From Pseudomonas sp. JAI120 (GTDB taxonomy: Bacteria; Pseudomonadota; Gammaproteobacteria; Pseudomonadales; Pseudomonadaceae): DNA of 64,000 nucleotides. The notes under the pieces were generated by a model, which made no database searches, was not told where the DNA came from, and saw only the letters and a program-made list of their open reading frames with translations. The position numbers and the translations under genes were made by a program. Within the stretch, counting starts at the first letter, position 1, and each line of letters opens with the position of its first letter. Positions 1 to 8,209 of the stretch are shown here, one piece after another. The DNA lies in assembly GCF_014207255.1 (NCBI RefSeq), contig NZ_JACHCZ010000007.1:62001-126000 (forward strand), read 5' to 3'.

Positions 1-277
1 CCGGCTGGCCATCCTTGAACAGCACCACCGTCGGCAGGCTTTGAATGCCAAAGCGCGCGACGATGTCCTGCTCGGCCTCGCAATCGACCTTGGCCAGCAG
101 CAGCTCGCCCTGATAACTCTGGGCAATCTGCGCCAGCATCGGCATCAACGCCTTGCACGGCGCGCACCACTCGGCCCAAAAATCCACGAGCACGGGTTTT
201 TCGAAGGAGTTCTGGATCACGGCCTGGTCGAAGTTGGCGCTGGTGACGTCGAAGATGTACGGCGTGGGCTCACTCAT
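1..277 (-). CDS. ybbN: Thioredoxin-like co-chaperone YbbN (N-terminal part, cut by window edge)
   Basis: The 92 visible residues form a thioredoxin domain. An FDVTSANFDQAVI start is followed by the redox motif WCAPCK at about residues 37-42 and the cis-proline region SLPTVVLFKDG. The family is a thioredoxin fused to tetratricopeptide repeats that works as a redox-active chaperone partner in the cytoplasm. The TPR part lies outside the window, so the distinction from a plain thioredoxin rests on the N-terminal sequence only. The start is the ATG read from 277 downward. Confidence 0.8.
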   Translation of the reverse strand, partial: MSEPTPYIFDVTSANFDQAVIQNSFEKPVLVDFWAEWCAPCKALMPMLAQIAQSYQGELLLAKVDCEAEQDIVARFGIQSLPTVVLFKDGQP

Positions 278-309
278 GGGGCGTCTCGAATAAAGCGGGA
301 ATGGGGCAA

Positions 310-972
310 CTATAAGGGCTGGCGCCGCGAATGGTACAGGCTCACCTTGCGAAACTCCCAAGGCTCGGCCAAGTCCGGCAATGTCAGCGCATCGAGTATC
401 TCCAGCCGCCGATAAGCCGGGTGCTGGAAGTCCCGCACGCGCGAGTCCGCCACCAGCGCTTCGCGGCCTCGGCTGAGGAAGTGGTCGAGCAACGGCAGGT
501 TGGCCCGGTCGTAGAGCACATCGGCGACCAGGATCAGGTCGAAGCGGTCGGCTTCGGCGAAAAAGTCCGCTGAATAGCTCAGCGCCACGCCGTTGAGTTC
601 GGCATTCGCCCGGCAGGACGCTAACGCCAGCGGGTCGAGGTCGCAGGCAACCACTTCCAACGCGCCGGCTTTAACCGCCGCAATTCCGGCCACACCGGAG
701 CCGGCGCCGAAATCCAGCACGCGCTTGCCTTTCACCCATTGCGGGTTCGCCGCCAGATACCGCGCCAGCGCCAAACCACTGGCCCAGCAAAAACTCCAGT
801 AGGGCGGTTCATGCAGGATGCGTCGGGTTTCCTCGGGACTGAAGGCGCGGTCCATGTTGTCCGCATCCAGCAGCCACAATGAAAGCTCGGTGCCCGGCAG
901 CGGGCAGGGCACCAGTTGGGCGTCGCCGATCAGCGCGCTCAGGGCGCGCTGCAAGTCCAACGGTGGCGTCAT
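310..972 (-). CDS. Class I SAM-dependent methyltransferase
   Basis: A 220-residue cytoplasmic protein with a Rossmann methyltransferase core: motif I VLDFGAGSGVAG at about 85-96, the acidic loop VACDLD, and an ILVADVLYD motif after it. The pattern resembles the small lysine-methyltransferase group (ETFB-KMT/METTL20-like), whose substrates are proteins; the substrate here is not evident. It overlaps the upstream lipoprotein gene by ATGA, so the two are probably co-transcribed and translationally coupled. Confidence 0.8.
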   Translation of the reverse strand: MTPPLDLQRALSALIGDAQLVPCPLPGTELSLWLLDADNMDRAFSPEETRRILHEPPYWSFCWASGLALARYLAANPQWVKGKRVLDFGAGSGVAGIAAVKAGALEVVACDLDPLALASCRANAELNGVALSYSADFFAEADRFDLILVADVLYDRANLPLLDHFLSRGREALVADSRVRDFQHPAYRRLEILDALTLPDLAEPWEFRKVSLYHSRRQPL

Positions 973-1424
973 GGTGCCTTGACGAGTTCCAGGGGGCCGG
1001 TGGTCTGGGTGATGGCCTGGGTGATGCGTACGGCGGGCAGGTGCAGGATCAACTGGCCGGATTGGCTGGCACGGCCACGCAATTCAACCCGCGCACCGGC
1101 TGGGAACGCCTCTGGGTTGTAGCGCAGGCGGAAGGCCAGGGGCTTGCCGTTGCCGGTCAGTACGCTGCTCGCCAGCAGTTGTTGCGGGCGCGAACGGTCA
1201 TCGATCACCAGCAGCGCCATCTCGACTTCGGCACCGGCCGGCACGTTGGTGAGGCTGCCGCTGATTTCGCGTTGATAGGCGGGCAGGGGGCCGAGGTCTT
1301 CAATGCCGGGGACTTTTTTCTCTTGTGCGGGCGTCGGTTGAGGTGCGGCCGGCTTGGGGGCTTCGCTGCTGCAGGCGACCAGGACACTGAACACGGTGAG
1401 CAAAACAAGTGGTCGTAACTGCAT
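969..1424 (-). CDS. YbaY-family lipoprotein
   Basis: A 151-residue protein with a lipoprotein signal (hydrophobic stretch ending LVACSS, predicted lipidated Cys at about 18), a short Pro/Ala linker, and a domain beginning ISGSLTNVP with repeated beta-strand patterns, as in YbaY lipoproteins. It is predicted to be anchored in the periplasm; function unknown. It is first in a two-gene operon with the methyltransferase (4-bp overlap) and divergent from nrdR. Confidence 0.75.
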   Translation of the reverse strand: MQLRPLVLLTVFSVLVACSSEAPKPAAPQPTPAQEKKVPGIEDLGPLPAYQREISGSLTNVPAGAEVEMALLVIDDRSRPQQLLASSVLTGNGKPLAFRLRYNPEAFPAGARVELRGRASQSGQLILHLPAVRITQAITQTTGPLELVKAP

Positions 1425-1472
1425 GTACGGCTCCAGAAAAGGACAAAATCCGTGGCTTGAAATATAAGAAAC

Positions 1473-1490
1473 ATATAGGCCTGCCTATAT
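1473..1490. promoter_or_regulatory. Inverted repeat between ybaY-like gene and nrdR
   Basis: ATATAGGC and GCCTATAT are perfect 8-bp arms separated by CT. The repeat lies in the 140-bp divergent spacer. It has the shape of an operator, but no known regulator is implied and it does not look like the AT-rich NrdR box. Confidence 0.3.
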
Positions 1491-1564
1491 ACCGTAAAGG
1501 CTATGGCTTGTCTTGCCACAGGGATGCGCTACCATGGCCCTCCCTTTTTTTGTTGCCTGCCACC

Positions 1565-2035
1565 ATGCACTGTCCCTTCTGCGGTGCCAACGACACCAAG
1601 GTCATTGACTCGCGTCTGGTCGCCGAGGGCGATCAAGTGCGTCGCCGGCGCGAATGCCTGGCCTCTGGCTGCGGTGAACGTTTCACCACCTTCGAAACCG
1701 CCGAACTGGTATTGCCGCGTCTGATCAAGTCCGACGGCAGCCGCCAGCCTTTCGACGAAGAAAAACTGCGCGCCGGTATGCAGCGCGCCCTGGAAAAACG
1801 CCCGGTGAGTGTCGAGCGGCTGGAGGCGGCGCTGGCGCATATCAAGCACAAGCTGCGCGCCACCGGCGAGCGCGAGGTCAAGAGCCTGGTGGTTGGAGAG
1901 CTGGTGATGGGCGAGCTGCAAAAGCTCGACGAAGTCGCCTATATCCGTTTCGCTTCGGTGTATCGACGCTTCCAGGACCTCAACGAGTTCCGCGAAGAGA
2001 TCGACCGCCTGGCCCGTGAGCCTGCCAAAGAATGA
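1565..2035 (+). CDS. nrdR: Transcriptional repressor NrdR with unusual zinc knuckle
   Basis: NrdR represses ribonucleotide reductase genes using an N-terminal zinc ribbon and an ATP-cone. The ATG at 1565 gives MHCPFCG, the family's invariant start. The ATP-cone follows (RLIKSDGSRQPFDEEKL, then RATGERE and AYIRFASVYR). The length is 156 residues. The second zinc knuckle reads C31-LASG-C36, four residues between cysteines, where the family normally has CxxC, so two extra residues appear to be inserted. The stop overlaps the ribD start (ATGA), which ties it to the riboflavin genes. Confidence 0.95.
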   Translation: MHCPFCGANDTKVIDSRLVAEGDQVRRRRECLASGCGERFTTFETAELVLPRLIKSDGSRQPFDEEKLRAGMQRALEKRPVSVERLEAALAHIKHKLRATGEREVKSLVVGELVMGELQKLDEVAYIRFASVYRRFQDLNEFREEIDRLAREPAKE

Positions 2036-3168
2036 CCCCGCCTTCTGCTGAACAGACTGTCCTCGACGCCCATTACATGGCCCGCGCCCTCGAACTGGCG
2101 CGCAACGGCCTGTACACCACCCACCCCAACCCGCGCGTGGGCTGCGTGATTGTCCGCGATGGGCAGATTGTCGGCGAAGGCTGGCACGTGCGCACCGGCG
2201 AACCCCATGCCGAAGTGCATGCCTTGCGGGCTGCCGGTGACAAGGCCCGAGGTGCCACGGCGTACGTAACCCTCGAGCCCTGCAGCCATTACGGCCACAC
2301 CCCGCCGTGCGCCGATGCGCTGGTGAGTGCCGGGCTGGCGCGGGTGGTCGCGGCGATGCAGGACCCCAACCCGGAAGTCGCCGGGCGCGGCATGCAGCGC
2401 TTGGCCCAGGTTGGGATCGAGGTGCACAGCGGCGTGCTCGAAGGTGAAGCGCGGGCCCTGAATAAGGGCTTCCTCAAGCGTATGGAGCATGGCCTGCCGT
2501 TTGTGCGGGTCAAGCTGGCGATGAGCCTGGACGGCCGCACCGCCATGGCCAGCGGCGAAAGCCAATGGATCACCGGCCCCGCCGCCCGCGCCGCCGTGCA
2601 GCGCCTGCGCGCCGAGGCCAGCGTAGTGCTGACCGGCGCCGACACCGTATTGGCCGACGGCGCACGCCTGACCGTTCGCGCCGCCGAACTTGGCCTGGAC
2701 GAAGCCACCACCGCCCTGGCCATGTCGCGTCCGCCGCTGCGCGTGCTGATCGACGGCCGTTTGCGCGTGCCGCTCAACGCACCGTTCTTCAAGGCTGGCC
2801 CGGCGCTGGTCATCACCTGCGTCACCGCGGAAAACCAGTTCCCCCGTGGCCCTGAATGCCTGGTGGTACCGGGCGTGGACGGCCAGGTCGACCTGCGCTC
2901 GGCGCTGGTGGCGCTGGCCGCCCGTGGCGTCAACGACGTATTGGTGGAAGCCGGCCCAAGCCTGGCAGGTGCATTTGCCCAGCAAGGCCTGGTGGACGAA
3001 TACGTGATTTTCGTCGCCGGCAAGTTCCTCGGCTCCGCCGCCCGGCCTTTACTCGACTGGCCGCTTGAGAAACTGGCAGACGCCCCCCAACTCAAGATCA
3101 CTGAAATGCGCGCTGTAGGCGACGACTGGCGAGTCACTGCCATCCCTGTGCCAGCAGCGAGCGTATAA
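2032..3168 (+). CDS. ribD: Bifunctional riboflavin deaminase/reductase RibD
   Basis: RibD catalyses the second and third steps of riboflavin synthesis: deamination of the pyrimidine from GTP, then NADPH-dependent reduction of the ribosyl chain. The N-terminal deaminase domain shows HAE at 59-61 and zinc ligands Cys84 and Cys93 in PCSHYGHTPPC. The reductase domain fills the second half, from about 150 (VRVKLAMSLDGRTA). At 378 residues it is of normal length. The start overlaps the nrdR stop. Confidence 0.97.
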   Translation: MTPPSAEQTVLDAHYMARALELARNGLYTTHPNPRVGCVIVRDGQIVGEGWHVRTGEPHAEVHALRAAGDKARGATAYVTLEPCSHYGHTPPCADALVSAGLARVVAAMQDPNPEVAGRGMQRLAQVGIEVHSGVLEGEARALNKGFLKRMEHGLPFVRVKLAMSLDGRTAMASGESQWITGPAARAAVQRLRAEASVVLTGADTVLADGARLTVRAAELGLDEATTALAMSRPPLRVLIDGRLRVPLNAPFFKAGPALVITCVTAENQFPRGPECLVVPGVDGQVDLRSALVALAARGVNDVLVEAGPSLAGAFAQQGLVDEYVIFVAGKFLGSAARPLLDWPLEKLADAPQLKITEMRAVGDDWRVTAIPVPAASV

Positions 3169-3215
3169 TTCTGACCGGGCGCTCAAGTGCCCGCCCCGTT
3201 TTCCAGGAGAAGGCC

Positions 3216-3878
3216 ATGTTCACCGGCATTATCGAATCCATCGGCAGCATCCGCGCCATGACCCCCAAGGGTGGCGACGTGCGCCTGCTGGTTGAAACCG
3301 GCAAGCTCGACCTCGGCGACGTCAAGCTGGGCGACAGCATCGCCGTAAGCGGCGTGTGCCTGACCGTCATCGAACTGCCGGGCAACGGCTTTGCCGCCGA
3401 CGTCAGCCGGGAAACCCTGGACTGCACAGCGATGAACGACCTCAAGGCCGGCAGCCCGGTCAACCTGGAAAAAGCCCTCACCCCGACCACCCGCCTGGGC
3501 GGCCACCTGGTCAGCGGCCACGTCGACGGTGTCGGCGAAGTGGTTGCCCGCAGCGAAAATGCGCGTGCCGTGGAGTTCCGCATCCGCGCGCCTAAAGAGC
3601 TGGCCAAGTACATCGCCCACAAAGGCTCGATCACCGTCGATGGCACCAGCCTGACCGTGAACGCCGTGAACGGCGCCGAATTTGAACTGACCATTATTCC
3701 CCACACCCTGAGCGAGACCATCATGGCGTCGTACCAGCCTGGTCGCCGGGTGAACCTGGAAGTCGACTTGCTTGCCCGTTACCTGGAGCGCCTGCTTATG
3801 GGCGATAAGGCCGCAGAGCCTGCAACTGGGAACATCACTGAGAGTTTTTTGGCCGCTAACGGCTACCTGAAATCCTGA
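3216..3878 (+). CDS. ribE: Riboflavin synthase alpha chain
   Basis: The enzyme disproportionates two 6,7-dimethyl-8-ribityllumazines to riboflavin. The 220 residues contain two lumazine-binding repeats: MFTGIIESIGSI with CLTV, then GHLVSGHVDGVG with SLTVN. A strong AGGAG ribosome site precedes the ATG. It lies 47 bp after ribD; a TATAAT at 3164-3169 over the ribD stop could give an internal promoter. No FMN riboswitch is visible in front of it. Confidence 0.96.
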   Translation: MFTGIIESIGSIRAMTPKGGDVRLLVETGKLDLGDVKLGDSIAVSGVCLTVIELPGNGFAADVSRETLDCTAMNDLKAGSPVNLEKALTPTTRLGGHLVSGHVDGVGEVVARSENARAVEFRIRAPKELAKYIAHKGSITVDGTSLTVNAVNGAEFELTIIPHTLSETIMASYQPGRRVNLEVDLLARYLERLLMGDKAAEPATGNITESFLAANGYLKS

Positions 3879-3893
3879 CCAAGGGGGTGCCCT

Positions 3894-4985
3894 GTGGCGC
3901 TCAATAGCATCGAAGAGCTGGTTGAAGACATCCGCCAAGGCAAGATGGTCATCCTGATGGATGACGAAGACCGCGAAAACGAAGGCGACATCATCATGGC
4001 CGCCGAGGCCTGCAAGCCTGAGCACATCAACTTCATGGCCAAGCACGCCCGTGGGCTGATCTGCATGCCCATGAGCCGAGAGCGCTGCGAGTTGCTCAAG
4101 CTGCCGTTGATGGCGCCGCGCAATGGTTCGGGATTCGGCACCAAGTTCACCGTATCGATTGAAGCGACCACCGGTGTCACCACCGGCATTTCCGCCGCCG
4201 ACCGTGCCCGCACCGTGCAAGCCGCTGCCGCCAAGGACGCCAAGGCCGAAGACATCGTCAGCCCCGGCCACATCTTCCCGTTGATGGCTCAACCGGGCGG
4301 CACCCTCGCTCGCGCCGGCCACACCGAAGCCGCCTGCGACCTGGCGCGCATGGCCGGTTTCGAGCCGAGCGGCGTGATCTGCGAAGTGATGAACGACGAC
4401 GGCACCATGGCCCGTCGCGCCGAACTCGAAGCCTTTGCTGCCGAACACAACATCAAGGTCGGCACCATTGCCGACCTGATTCACTACCGGATGATCCACG
4501 AACGTACCGTTCAGCGGATTGCCGAGCAGCCACTGGACAGCGAACTGGGCCAATTCAATTTGGTGACCTACCGTGATTCGGTGGAAGGTGACGTGCACAT
4601 GGCCTTGACCCTGGGCAGCATCTGCGCCGACGAGCCGACCCTGGTGCGCGTACACAACATGGACCCGCTGCGCGACCTGCTGATGGTCAAGCAACCGGGC
4701 CGCTGGAGCCTGCGCGCCGCCATGGCCGCGGTGTCCGAGGCGGGCAGCGGTGTGGTGCTGCTGCTGGGTAACCCGGTGGATGGCGACGTGTTACTCGCGC
4801 ATATTCGCGAAACCGCCGAGCAAACCCAGGTGAAAACGCCGACCACCTACAGCATCGTCGGTGCTGGTTCGCAGATCCTGCGTGACCTCGGTGTGCGCAA
4901 AATGCGCTTGATGAGCGCACCGATGAAATTTAATGCGATATCCGGATTCGATCTGGAAGTTGTAGAATACGTGCCCTCCGAATAA
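3894..4985 (+). CDS. ribBA: RibBA: DHBP synthase with a degenerate GTP cyclohydrolase II domain
   Basis: The N-terminal half (about 1-200) is 3,4-dihydroxy-2-butanone-4-phosphate synthase, with DDEDRENEGD binding metal and ribulose phosphate and GHTEAA near its end. The C-terminal half (about 205-363) has the GTP cyclohydrolase II fold pattern, but the zinc-cysteine cluster (ECLTGDA...CDCG in RibA) is missing; the matching stretch reads LGSICADEPTLVRVHN. It probably only makes the butanone phosphate, with the separate ribA at 7176 supplying the cyclohydrolase. The start is GTG, supported by AAGGGGGT just upstream. Confidence 0.92.
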   Translation: MALNSIEELVEDIRQGKMVILMDDEDRENEGDIIMAAEACKPEHINFMAKHARGLICMPMSRERCELLKLPLMAPRNGSGFGTKFTVSIEATTGVTTGISAADRARTVQAAAAKDAKAEDIVSPGHIFPLMAQPGGTLARAGHTEAACDLARMAGFEPSGVICEVMNDDGTMARRAELEAFAAEHNIKVGTIADLIHYRMIHERTVQRIAEQPLDSELGQFNLVTYRDSVEGDVHMALTLGSICADEPTLVRVHNMDPLRDLLMVKQPGRWSLRAAMAAVSEAGSGVVLLLGNPVDGDVLLAHIRETAEQTQVKTPTTYSIVGAGSQILRDLGVRKMRLMSAPMKFNAISGFDLEVVEYVPSE

Positions 4986-5030
4986 AGGCCGGCGCTTTTT
5001 GCCCCTTGTTTGCGGTTAAATCATCACTGA

Positions 5031-5051
5031 GGGACGCACTTTTCGCGTCCC
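5031..5051 (+). other. Hairpin in the ribH leader
   Basis: GGGACGC and GCGTCCC form perfect 7-bp arms around a 7-nt loop, 23 bp before the ribH start. No T-tract follows, so it is more likely an mRNA-processing or stability stem than a terminator. Confidence 0.35.
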
Positions 5052-5073
5052 GGCTCTTTAAGAGATTTGTCGA

Positions 5074-5550
5074 ATGACCCTGAAGACCATCGAAGGTACC
5101 TTCATCGCCCCCAAAGGCCGCTATGCCCTGGTGGTTGGCCGCTTCAACAGCTTCGTGGTTGAAAGCCTGGTAAGCGGTGCCGTGGATGCCCTGGTTCGCC
5201 ACGGTGTGAGCGAGAGCGACATCACTATCATCCGCGCCCCTGGCGCCTTCGAAATTCCACTGGTTGCGCAAAAAGTTGCTCAACAGGGTGAATACGCGGC
5301 GATCATCGCCCTGGGCGCGGTCATTCGTGGCGGTACGCCGCACTTCGAATACGTGGCCGGCGAATGCACCAAGGGCCTGGCCCAGGTGTCCATGGAGTTC
5401 GGCGTGCCAGTCGCTTTCGGCGTACTGACTGTTGATTCCATCGAACAAGCCATCGAGCGTTCCGGCACCAAGGCCGGCAACAAAGGCGCTGAAGCTGCCC
5501 TGTCCGCGCTGGAAATGGTCAGCCTGCTGTCGCAGTTGGAGGCCAAGTGA
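5074..5550 (+). CDS. ribH: 6,7-dimethyl-8-ribityllumazine synthase
   Basis: RibH condenses the RibD product with the RibB product to make the riboflavin synthase substrate. The 158 residues show the family signatures VVGRFNSFV, RAPGAFEIPL, GAVIRGGTPHFEYV with its catalytic His, and FGVLTVDS. The protein forms an icosahedral or decameric shell in relatives. The stop overlaps the nusB start (GTGA), giving translational coupling. Confidence 0.97.
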   Translation: MTLKTIEGTFIAPKGRYALVVGRFNSFVVESLVSGAVDALVRHGVSESDITIIRAPGAFEIPLVAQKVAQQGEYAAIIALGAVIRGGTPHFEYVAGECTKGLAQVSMEFGVPVAFGVLTVDSIEQAIERSGTKAGNKGAEAALSALEMVSLLSQLEAK

Positions 5551-6047
5551 TTTCCGACGAGAGCGATCGTTTCAACCCACGTGACGAGCGTCCAGCGGAC
5601 GCCGGCAAACCGTCGAAAAGCGAAAAGCGCCGTGCTGCCCGTCAGCTCGCGACCCAGGCGCTGTACCAGCGTCATATGGCCGGCACTTCGCTGAACGAGA
5701 TCGAAGCGCAATTTCGCGTCGATAACGACTTCACGTTTGCCGACCAGAGCTACTTCCACGACATCCTGCACGGTGTGCCGGCCAACCTGGACGAGATCGA
5801 TGCTGCGTTGTCGCCGTGCCTGGACCTGACCCTCGAAGAGCTGGACCCGGTTGAACTGGCCGTACTGCGCCTGTCCACCTGGGAGCTGCTCAAGCGCGTC
5901 GACGTGCCGTACCGCGTGGTGATCAACGAAGGCATCGAACTGGCGAAAGTCTACGGTTCGACCGACGGTCACAAGTTCGTCAACGGCGTGCTCGACAAGC
6001 TGGCCCCGCGCCTGCGTGAAGCCGAAGTGAAGGCGTACAAGCGCTAA
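5547..6047 (+). CDS. nusB: Transcription antitermination protein NusB
   Basis: NusB binds boxA RNA with NusE (S10) in rRNA antitermination complexes. The 166 residues include the signature ARQLATQALYQ near residue 30, then the C-terminal helices LAVLRLSTWELL and VINEGIELAKVYG. An N-terminal polar extension of about 20 residues precedes the domain. The start is GTG inside the ribH stop. Confidence 0.95.
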   Translation: MISDESDRFNPRDERPADAGKPSKSEKRRAARQLATQALYQRHMAGTSLNEIEAQFRVDNDFTFADQSYFHDILHGVPANLDEIDAALSPCLDLTLEELDPVELAVLRLSTWELLKRVDVPYRVVINEGIELAKVYGSTDGHKFVNGVLDKLAPRLREAEVKAYKR

Positions 6048-6065
6048 CCTGCGCTTGAGTCCTGA

Positions 6066-7031
6066 ATGGGCGAGTTCGAGCTGATCCACAAGTATTTCGC
6101 CGCCGCGCCGTGTGCGCAGGGCGGCGAGGGCATTGCCTTGGGGATCGGCGACGACTGCGCCTTGCTGGCGCTCCCCGCCGGGGAGCAGCTGGCAATTTCC
6201 ACCGATACCTTGGTGGCCGGCGTGCACTTTGCCGACCCCTGTGACCCGTTCCTGCTCGGCCAGCGCTCGCTGGCCGTGGCGGTCAGCGACCTGGCCGCCA
6301 TGGGCGCCCACCCCCTCGCGTTTACCCTCGCACTCACCACGCCGACCGTCGATGCCGATTGGCTGCAACGCTATGCCCAGGGTTTGAACGCCATGGCGCA
6401 AAGTTGCGGTGTGGGCCTGGTGGGCGGCGACACCACACGCGGCCCGCTGAGCCTGACCCTGACCGTGTTCGGGCGGGTACCGGCAGGCCAGGCGCTGACG
6501 CGCAGCGGTGCGCAGCCGGGTGACCTGCTGTGTGTGGGCGGCGAGTTGGGCAACGCCGCCGGTGCCTTGCCGCTGGTATTGGGGCAGCGCAGCGCCGACG
6601 CAACGATTGCCGAACCACTGCTGGCCCATTACTGGTCGCCCCAGCCCCAGTTGGCCTTGGGGCTGGCGCTGCGGGGCAGGGCGACGTCTGCGATGGATAT
6701 CTCCGACGGGCTTCTGGCTGATTGCGGGCATATCGCCAAGGCCTCGGCTGTCAGCCTGTTGATCGAGCGCCAGGCGCTGCCATTGTCCAAGGCCTTGCTG
6801 GCGTTTGTCGGGGATGACGCGGCGCGGGTGGCCGCACTCAGCGGTGGCGACGACTACGTACTGGCGTTCACCCTGCCGCCCCTGGAACTTGCGCCATTGC
6901 TGGCCGGCGGCTGGCCGATCCACGTGATTGGCCGAGTCGAGGCGGGGAAGGGTGTCACGTTGCTCGACACCAACGGGCAGGACATCACCCCGGCCGTACG
7001 TGGCTATCAGCACTTTCGCGAGACGCCCTGA
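6066..7031 (+). CDS. thiL: Thiamine-monophosphate kinase
   Basis: ThiL phosphorylates thiamine monophosphate to the pyrophosphate coenzyme. The 321 residues show GIGDDCALL, STDTLVAGVHF, the metal-binding SDLAAMGAHP, GGDTTRG, and DISDGLLAD near residue 215. It follows nusB by 18 bp and probably ends this operon. In P. aeruginosa, from memory, pgpA follows thiL; only 144 bp lie between thiL and ribA here. Confidence 0.95.
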   Translation: MGEFELIHKYFAAAPCAQGGEGIALGIGDDCALLALPAGEQLAISTDTLVAGVHFADPCDPFLLGQRSLAVAVSDLAAMGAHPLAFTLALTTPTVDADWLQRYAQGLNAMAQSCGVGLVGGDTTRGPLSLTLTVFGRVPAGQALTRSGAQPGDLLCVGGELGNAAGALPLVLGQRSADATIAEPLLAHYWSPQPQLALGLALRGRATSAMDISDGLLADCGHIAKASAVSLLIERQALPLSKALLAFVGDDAARVAALSGGDDYVLAFTLPPLELAPLLAGGWPIHVIGRVEAGKGVTLLDTNGQDITPAVRGYQHFRETP

Positions 7032-7130
7032 ATAGGCTGCCGCGCTCCTACATAGAATCAACACAAAGGCCAATCAAACCGATTGATCTTTATCAGCGAT
7101 AATTCAGCTTAAGCGTCTGCAGGAACGTGC

Positions 7131-7139
7131 TGTTACAAT
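7131..7139 (+). promoter_or_regulatory. ribA: Extended -10 promoter for ribA
   Basis: TGTTACAAT fits an extended -10 (TGn plus TACAAT), 37 bp before the ribA GTG. No clear -35 is seen, as is usual for extended -10 promoters. Confidence 0.45.
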
Positions 7140-7175
7140 GGCCACCTTTGTAAAAACTGAAATCAGGAGCACACG

Positions 7176-7793
7176 GTGCCCGTCGTTTTCGTCGCTGCTT
7201 CCAAGCTGCCTACCCCTTTTGCCACGTTCACCATGAGCGGCTTTCTCGAAGAAGCCACCGGGCGCGAACACGTTGTGCTCAGCCTGGGCGACATCGCCGA
7301 TGGCGCACCGGTTCTCGGTCGTGTGCATTCCGAGTGCCTGACCGGCGACGCGCTGTTCAGCCAGCGCTGTGACTGCGGCTCGCAACTGGAAGCCGCGATG
7401 CGCGCCATCGCCCGTGAAGGCCGTGGTGTGCTGCTGTATTTGCGTCAGGAAGGCCGTGGTATTGGCCTGTTGAATAAGATCCGCGCCTACGAGCTGCAAG
7501 ACGGCGGTGCCGATACCGTCGAGGCCAATGAGCGCCTGGGTTTCGCTGCCGACCAGCGTGACTACGCGATCTGCCTGCCGATGCTGGAGCACCTGGGTGT
7601 GAAATCCCTGCGTCTGATGACCAATAACCCGCGCAAGGTCAAAGCCTTGACCGAGATGGGCATCACCGTGGCCGAGCGTGTGCCGCTGCACACCGGGCAT
7701 AACCCGCACAACAAACTCTACCTGGCGACCAAGGCCAGCAAGCTCGACCACATGATGGGCAACGAGCATCAGGGCGAGGTCGACCGCGCGTGA
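7176..7793 (+). CDS. ribA: GTP cyclohydrolase II
   Basis: RibA opens GTP in the first committed step of riboflavin synthesis. The 205 residues keep the zinc ligands in HSECLTGDALFSQRCDCG, the catalytic LRQEGRGIGLLNKIRAYELQD and the C-terminal LMTNNPRKV. The start is GTG after CAGGAG. This intact copy probably explains why the cyclohydrolase half of RibBA could lose its zinc site. The stop overlaps the next gene (GTGA). Confidence 0.96.
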   Translation: MPVVFVAASKLPTPFATFTMSGFLEEATGREHVVLSLGDIADGAPVLGRVHSECLTGDALFSQRCDCGSQLEAAMRAIAREGRGVLLYLRQEGRGIGLLNKIRAYELQDGGADTVEANERLGFAADQRDYAICLPMLEHLGVKSLRLMTNNPRKVKALTEMGITVAERVPLHTGHNPHNKLYLATKASKLDHMMGNEHQGEVDRA

Positions 7794-8209
7794 CCCGGGG
7801 CCAGGTGAAGCGGCGACTGTCCTTCAGTTGGTGGCAGTACCTGGCCCTGGCGCTGCTCCCGCTGTTCGTGATCAACCTTGTATTTGGCCAGGCCGAGCCC
7901 ATGCTGCCGGTGCTGGCCATGCCGTTCTTTATCGCCGGCGTGGCGTCGATGTTCCTCAGCCTGCGCTACTTCCATGGCTATAAACACGCCCTGATCGCCA
8001 CCTCCAAAGCCCTTGATACTGCGGAAGAACCGGCTGCCTGGATCACCCTGGCGGCTCGTCGGCGTACGGCCTTGATGGTGGCTGCCGTACCGGCGTGGGT
8101 GGGCGCACTGGCGGTGTTCGTTGGCCTGGAAGCGGTGCCGCTTTTCCTGCTGGCGCTGTCGACGATGGTGTTGTTTTACCTCTACCGCATCCCGCGTCAG
8201 TTGGGATGA
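7790..8209 (+). CDS. Small inner-membrane protein of unknown function
   Basis: A 139-residue protein with four predicted membrane segments in two pairs (about 17-33, 38-56, 90-108, 110-128) and a soluble loop between the pairs. No enzyme motif was found. It overlaps ribA upstream (GTGA) and the cobalamin-binding protein downstream (ATGA), so it is co-translated with both. A role in cobalamin uptake is possible from position only. Confidence 0.7.
   Translation: MTRGQVKRRLSFSWWQYLALALLPLFVINLVFGQAEPMLPVLAMPFFIAGVASMFLSLRYFHGYKHALIATSKALDTAEEPAAWITLAARRRTALMVAAVPAWVGALAVFVGLEAVPLFLLALSTMVLFYLYRIPRQLG

Noticed and set aside
1425..3215. FMN riboswitch for the riboflavin genes
   Set aside because: The conserved RFN sequence blocks could not be found before nrdR, ribD or ribE.
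5280..7073. Long open frame antisense to nusB and thiL
   Set aside because: Its product is His/Gln/Arg-rich with no family pattern; it is a high-GC shadow of real genes. The same holds for antisense frames over exaC, mrdA, the eatR and mpl region, and eutB.
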